Assembly (NCBI GenBank): GCA_018806915.1
Contig: JAGKQI010000055.1
Span: 186,001-250,000, forward strand
From: Phytophthora colocasiae
Lineage: Eukaryota; Oomycota; Peronosporomycetes; Peronosporales; Peronosporaceae
DNA length: 64,000 nt
Direction: 5' to 3'
Shown here: positions 60,284 to 64,000 of the stretch, piece by piece
Position numbering within the stretch: position 1 is the stretch's first letter
How the letters are laid out: each line of letters starts with the position of its first letter
Translations under genes and position numbers: made by a program
Notes under the pieces: generated by a model
What the model was told of the DNA's origin: nothing
What the model saw: only the letters and a program-made list of their open reading frames with translations
The model's database searches: none

Positions 60284-62806
60284 CTAATACCTACGTCGTT
60301 TAGTGTGATCGCAGGACTGTCTGCTGATACTTGCCTGTGGTGGAGACACACTACCCCTTCTATCATTGTTGGTTCCATGATTAATGACAGCATTCGCGCT
60401 GTTAGGTCGATTCGTTTGACCTGATGCTGGAATAGTACTTCGACTTGAACACGCTATCGGTGGTTGCAGCATGGAATCGCTATAACTTCGCGTGTATGGG
60501 CTTGTTGTGTCTGTCTGAGTTGGATATAACGCCACGTTTGAGACGTCCGGCGAGTCCAGGAGCATTGATAGGTACATTCCTCTGTCTGTGTGCATGGATG
60601 AATCCCCGTACTGCTCCACAATCGGTGTGTCACCGTGTCTTTCGATAGTACTCGAATTAATTGCAACAGGAGGAATGACTGGAACACTTGATGTTCTCGG
60701 TTGAGGGTCATGCACTGGTGGCCTCTCAAGACCACCAATATAATGTTGCACGGGAAGAATAACTTGAACAGGTCGTTCAAGATGATCAGTAAAAGCAGAA
60801 GGAACATTGACTGTAGTATTTCCGTCAAGTGAAAGCCGTGTTAGTTGTTTCCGGGTTGTACGGCGACGTTGGGTAGTCCGAGCCGTAGTAGATTTTCGCT
60901 GATTTGTTACGAAGACCGGTACTGGAGGCGGCATTCCGGGGTAATTTAACGCCAACTCCCTTGTACTATGTATCACATGTACACAAATCCCATACTTCAT
61001 GTTGAAGCGACACGAGCAAGTCCGAACGCGTGCGTCGTCTAGCCAGCCATTCTCTGGCATACCCAACCACTGCATCCGCAGTATGTGGATAGATTTATAC
61101 GGCATACGTTGCTTCCTGGCGTCTTCTGCGAAGAAATCATCAGCTAATTCGCTTTCTTCGTCGCCATACTGCTCTCGAGGGTGATGAAGTACTTGTACTA
61201 AGTGTACAGGTAGGTCGCCGGCCGTAAGTACAGGGGTGGCAAGCAGTTCATTGCGGGCAACACTCAAGTTGTAAAGAGCTTTAAGTCGGTCCGAAACTGA
61301 GTGTGACATACTGAATGTCTTTCTCATGTGGATAAACACTAGCCTGGACTTATCCAATCTATCGACCAACTCGGCGGGTGTTGCTCTGGCCGACTTGTTC
61401 ACCAGTTTTAGTGTCTTGTGGTATTGCTCCAATGGATTGTTAGTCGTAGCCCATCCGGAATGGGTGTGGTACGCTTGCCAACATGAAAACCGCGGGTGAA
61501 GAATCCACTGCGCTATGATATGGTCGGCTACAGCTTTAAAAGGTGCACACACAACAGATGCAGACCTCCAGGAAGTCAGTACGCTTGACAGTCTAGTTAA
61601 ATACTCCTCGTGGGAGCGTGTAAAGTGAAGACTGTTTAGATCGCGGAATATCATAGCAGCCGTGACTGGTGCTAACGCTGCCTTTGCAATATAGTCTTTC
61701 ACGTTTTGACAAACGTGAAACCAGCACATCAGAATCTTAGATTGAGGTAACTGGGCAACACAGGCATTATATTGTGCATTGTCGGCGTCGGTCATGATGA
61801 ACTGTGGCGCAAATTGGACCACGAAGGTCTCCCAAATCACGCGTTTTAGGAAGGAGCAACACCACTCAATGTCTTGACCGGTCCGTTGAGATGTACAAAA
61901 GTACACCACTGGAAAAAACTTCCCGCACATGTCCGATATCCCAAAGACGAACACAGGAAACTTCTGCTTAACCACGCTGTGTGTACTATCAACGTGTAAA
62001 ATGGTAGTACATCGAGGATCACGCTGTATAGTAACGTAATTATCCAAGAGTGTATAACAGGTGAGCCCAATTCGAAAAGGCGAGCTTGCTGAACCAGTTC
62101 CAAGCTTGGGGACCAAATTTCCGTCTTCGCGTGTAGTATCACACAGAATAAGCAACGTATCACCAGATTGAGCAACGTTCTCAGCGACATCGTACATTCG
62201 TGCTGCACAAAGATCAATTACAGGCTGCATAGCTTCGCGTTTATTGCGCTTACGCCATGCCTTCACAAACGTTTGTACCTGGGTCACTGTTGGCGGAGGG
62301 CCGTCTAAATTGCCGCGATCAATCTTCTTCACTAGCAGGCCAAACAAATCGATAGGAACATTCGACGCATCCTCTGCTAGCCGTTCTTCTATCCAACTTT
62401 GCATCTGTACAGTGAGCTGTGGTGCCTTGGGTGAAGCTGCCATAGAATCTATCATTGCGTGATTTCCGTCGACAGAAACATTAGCTAAATTGCTGGATTC
62501 ACAGAGCAGGAGCCGATAGGTACATGAGCACGCTAATCCGGTTTCCTTACAGCGCGTTGACTTGCACTTAGTGAGTATCCTGCGCATTAGGTGCTTCCCT
62601 ATTAGCTTTTCCGCGTCGTCGTGCTCGATATGATTTAGCCGGCAGCGGGCGGGATCGTTGCGGTCACGACTGAAAGACGGAAGGCTCGTGAGAAACTCAT
62701 CTAAAGAGATCTCTGAGCCTGCTTCATTGCTCCAAAGCTCTTGCCATGGCCTTCTACCTCTGGATGCTCTCCGTGATTGCTGTGCATCATCTTCAGCTGA
62801 GCTCAT
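60284..62806 (-). CDS. MULE-type transposase with SWIM finger (uninterrupted)
   Basis: 840 residues from an ATG (MSSAEDDAQQSRR), no frame break. The N-terminus has a cysteine-rich segment (CKSTRCKETGLACSC). The catalytic core has TTILHVDSTHSVV (first Asp), FIMTDADNAQYNACV (second Asp), CWFHVCQNVKDY and TTNNPLEQYHKTLK (Glu). A SWIM finger TCSCRFNMKYGICVHVI follows near residue 625. The last 180 residues are Ser/Thr/Pro-rich and may be disordered. It differs from the MULE at 5793 and belongs to another family. Clear terminal repeats were not found. It could be an active transposase or a host gene domesticated from one. Confidence 0.8.
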   Translation of the reverse strand: MSSAEDDAQQSRRASRGRRPWQELWSNEAGSEISLDEFLTSLPSFSRDRNDPARCRLNHIEHDDAEKLIGKHLMRRILTKCKSTRCKETGLACSCTYRLLLCESSNLANVSVDGNHAMIDSMAASPKAPQLTVQMQSWIEERLAEDASNVPIDLFGLLVKKIDRGNLDGPPPTVTQVQTFVKAWRKRNKREAMQPVIDLCAARMYDVAENVAQSGDTLLILCDTTREDGNLVPKLGTGSASSPFRIGLTCYTLLDNYVTIQRDPRCTTILHVDSTHSVVKQKFPVFVFGISDMCGKFFPVVYFCTSQRTGQDIEWCCSFLKRVIWETFVVQFAPQFIMTDADNAQYNACVAQLPQSKILMCWFHVCQNVKDYIAKAALAPVTAAMIFRDLNSLHFTRSHEEYLTRLSSVLTSWRSASVVCAPFKAVADHIIAQWILHPRFSCWQAYHTHSGWATTNNPLEQYHKTLKLVNKSARATPAELVDRLDKSRLVFIHMRKTFSMSHSVSDRLKALYNLSVARNELLATPVLTAGDLPVHLVQVLHHPREQYGDEESELADDFFAEDARKQRMPYKSIHILRMQWLGMPENGWLDDARVRTCSCRFNMKYGICVHVIHSTRELALNYPGMPPPVPVFVTNQRKSTTARTTQRRRTTRKQLTRLSLDGNTTVNVPSAFTDHLERPVQVILPVQHYIGGLERPPVHDPQPRTSSVPVIPPVAINSSTIERHGDTPIVEQYGDSSMHTDRGMYLSMLLDSPDVSNVALYPTQTDTTSPYTRSYSDSMLQPPIACSSRSTIPASGQTNRPNSANAVINHGTNNDRRGSVSPPQASISRQSCDHTKRRRY

Positions 62807-63289
62807 GGATTATGGTTCTGGTTGAATTATGTTAGCCAAACAGTCACTGGGAAGTGGTTTCACCTTGCACTGCGAACGTCCAAGTCTCACTATTTTCTCT
62901 GTTGGGATGTGAGACTAGAATAACGGACGCCTGCGATGGTGTTACAATCTAAATTTATGGTGTTCCAATACAAGTGTCTGGTGCGTTGTGCCAATCCAAA
63001 CGCTGGTGGTGAACTTGCCGTTTTTGGTGGTATACTACCATATTGCTGGTTGTAAAAATCCCCACTCCTCTCCTCCCTCCTCTGAGCACAATCATGGGCC
63101 ATGAATGTGCTCGGTGGACATGAATCATGGCCACAGCTAGTTATCGCCCAAGCCATGCAAATCTCTGGCAGGTACGGAGAGGTTCTCCAGTAACAAATTC
63201 ACTGTTGATCACCTGCTCAGCTCGACACAGTGGCCAATCTCCAACTAGCCGCTCGCGTCTTCCCCCGTTAGCAGGACCAACAACTTGTC
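62807..63289. other. Right flank of MULE 2
   Basis: About 480 bp with the inverted GGTGGT words at 63004 and 63023 and a C/T-rich stretch near 63065. No gene is supported; the short frames on both strands look random. Confidence 0.4.
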
Positions 63290-63427
63290 ATGCGTGTGTA
63301 CCAGAACCTATTGCTGGTACTTGCCGTTCTCGTTGCCTTGAGCAGCATCGTCTCGGCCGAAAACCCGGACACTTATTCTCTCCGCACCGGAACCACCGAC
63401 GAGAGGCGTTTTTTTTCAACAAGTTGA
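63290..63427 (+). pseudogene. RXLR-like secreted effector remnant
   Basis: An ATG frame of 45 codons starts with a clear signal peptide (MRVYQNLLLVLAVLVALSS...SA). About seven residues later comes SLR preceded by Tyr instead of the Arg of RxLR, then DERR, like the dEER part of Phytophthora effectors. A run of eight T just after it coincides with loss of frame and an early stop. Downstream to about 63710 the plus strand stays lysine-rich and helical, with two more stops, so the effector body has decayed. Family membership is inferred from layout only. Not functional as it stands. Confidence 0.55.
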
Positions 63428-63911
63428 CCACGGAGCTCTCATTTATGAAGCTGAACCGCACAGGCAGACAAAAAGATGACCCCGCAGGAGAAGATGCTTG
63501 AAAAGCAAGCCAAGGAAACGGTCAAACGCGATGACGCCGCTGTTTAAGCCCAGCTAAAGAAAGACGAAGCTGTGGCCAAAGCGCTGAAGAAGCAGGCGGA
63601 TTAGGTGAAAAGGTCGAAGGAGAAGGCGGAGAAACTAAAGGCTAAGCAACTGGAAGCGATGACCAAGCTGAAAGATAAGGAGTTGAAGAAGAAGGCCGAG
63701 GCTACGTACGTTATCGCGTCTGGAGTTCGAAAGGGATGGATGTTATCCTCTAGCGCTGTACGAAAGAGTTGCTGAATATGATTCTCGAACACATTGTTAG
63801 CGGCTTAGGATTAATAAGCCATAAGAGTCGCGAGAATTAACAAGCGATCTCATCATGACAAAATTATGAATCTCACAGATGCGAAAGCAACTCACACGTA
63901 GTATTTTACTA
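63428..63911. other. Decayed lysine-rich tail and spacer
   Basis: The first half continues the lysine-rich reading (KKDEAVAKALKKQAD type) in a broken frame and probably belongs to the remnant at 63290. After about 63710 no pattern is seen, until the zinc-finger copy begins at 63900. Confidence 0.4.
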
Positions 63912-64000
63912 CTAAACCTCCAAGCTATCGTGTGTAGTACGGTATGCGTCAATCGACAGTAAGGATACACCACAACTGAGACTTTCCGCTTCAAACTCGG
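63912..64000 (-). CDS. FLZ-type zinc-finger gene, type B copy 7 (3' end only)
   Basis: The last 28 codons and stop of a B-type gene (PEFEAESLSC...DSLEV), almost identical to 29125-29213. The finger and start lie beyond the right edge of the window, so intactness cannot be judged. It shows that the family continues to the right. Confidence 0.7.
   Translation of the reverse strand, partial: EFEAESLSCGVSLLSIDAYRTTHDSLEV

Noticed and set aside
62890..63156. 88-codon minus-strand frame beside MULE 2
   Set aside because: No family pattern, and it overlaps the C/T-rich flank with subterminal repeats.

Overview
This window looks like a gene-poor, repeat-rich part of an oomycete genome, most likely Phytophthora. 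The evidence is two GPI-type elicitin genes, a decayed RXLR-like secreted-effector remnant, short (about 58-110 bp) introns in compact host genes, piggyBac transposases with an N-terminal domain I associate with oomycetes, and many divergent MULE, hAT and Copia elements. I do not assign a species.

Layout. (1) 0-13.1 kb: four ABCG (White-type) half-transporter genes, a divergent pair (1-1397 minus, 2535-4352 plus) and a tandem pair (8949-10814 and 11171-13090, both minus). They are separated by a decayed MULE with intact ends and a 10-bp target duplication (5528-8811). The motif GCCTGAC is strongly clustered in the shared promoter. (2) 13.6-15.6 kb: a HIG1-domain mitochondrial protein and a gag-like zinc-knuckle remnant. 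(3) 15.7-44.6 kb: a complex duplicated region built from FCS-like zinc-finger (FLZ-type) genes of two types (here A and B) and a GPI-anchored elicitin. One unit is tandemly repeated, and a near-identical inverted copy sits on the other side of a single-copy ATG1/ULK-like kinase gene (34756-37473). Three transposons have entered these units: a 4.9-kb piggyBac (17235-22159) that carries a 908-bp foldback element, a 5.3-kb Copia element with identical LTRs (22347-27690), and a 2.1-kb decayed piggyBac (40049-42178). (4) 45.0-51.6 kb: a compact housekeeping block with short introns: a dynamin-like GTPase, a very small G-protein gamma subunit, SURF6 and CLPTM1. (5) 51.7-64 kb: broken copies of the zinc-finger genes, a 4.7-kb hAT element that carries part of an intron-containing IQ-motif gene, an intact 840-residue MULE transposase, an RXLR-like remnant, and the start of another B-type zinc-finger copy running off the window.

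How the parts relate. Housekeeping genes (dynamin, G gamma, SURF6, CLPTM1, ATG1, HIG1) are islands of single-copy sequence between amplified families (ABCG, FLZ, elicitin). Amplification by tandem and inverted duplication, gene conversion between paralogues and repeated transposon entry account for most of the structure. Exon borders were read by eye from GT/AG sites and frame. Protein family calls rest on motifs visible in the translations; no database search was possible.
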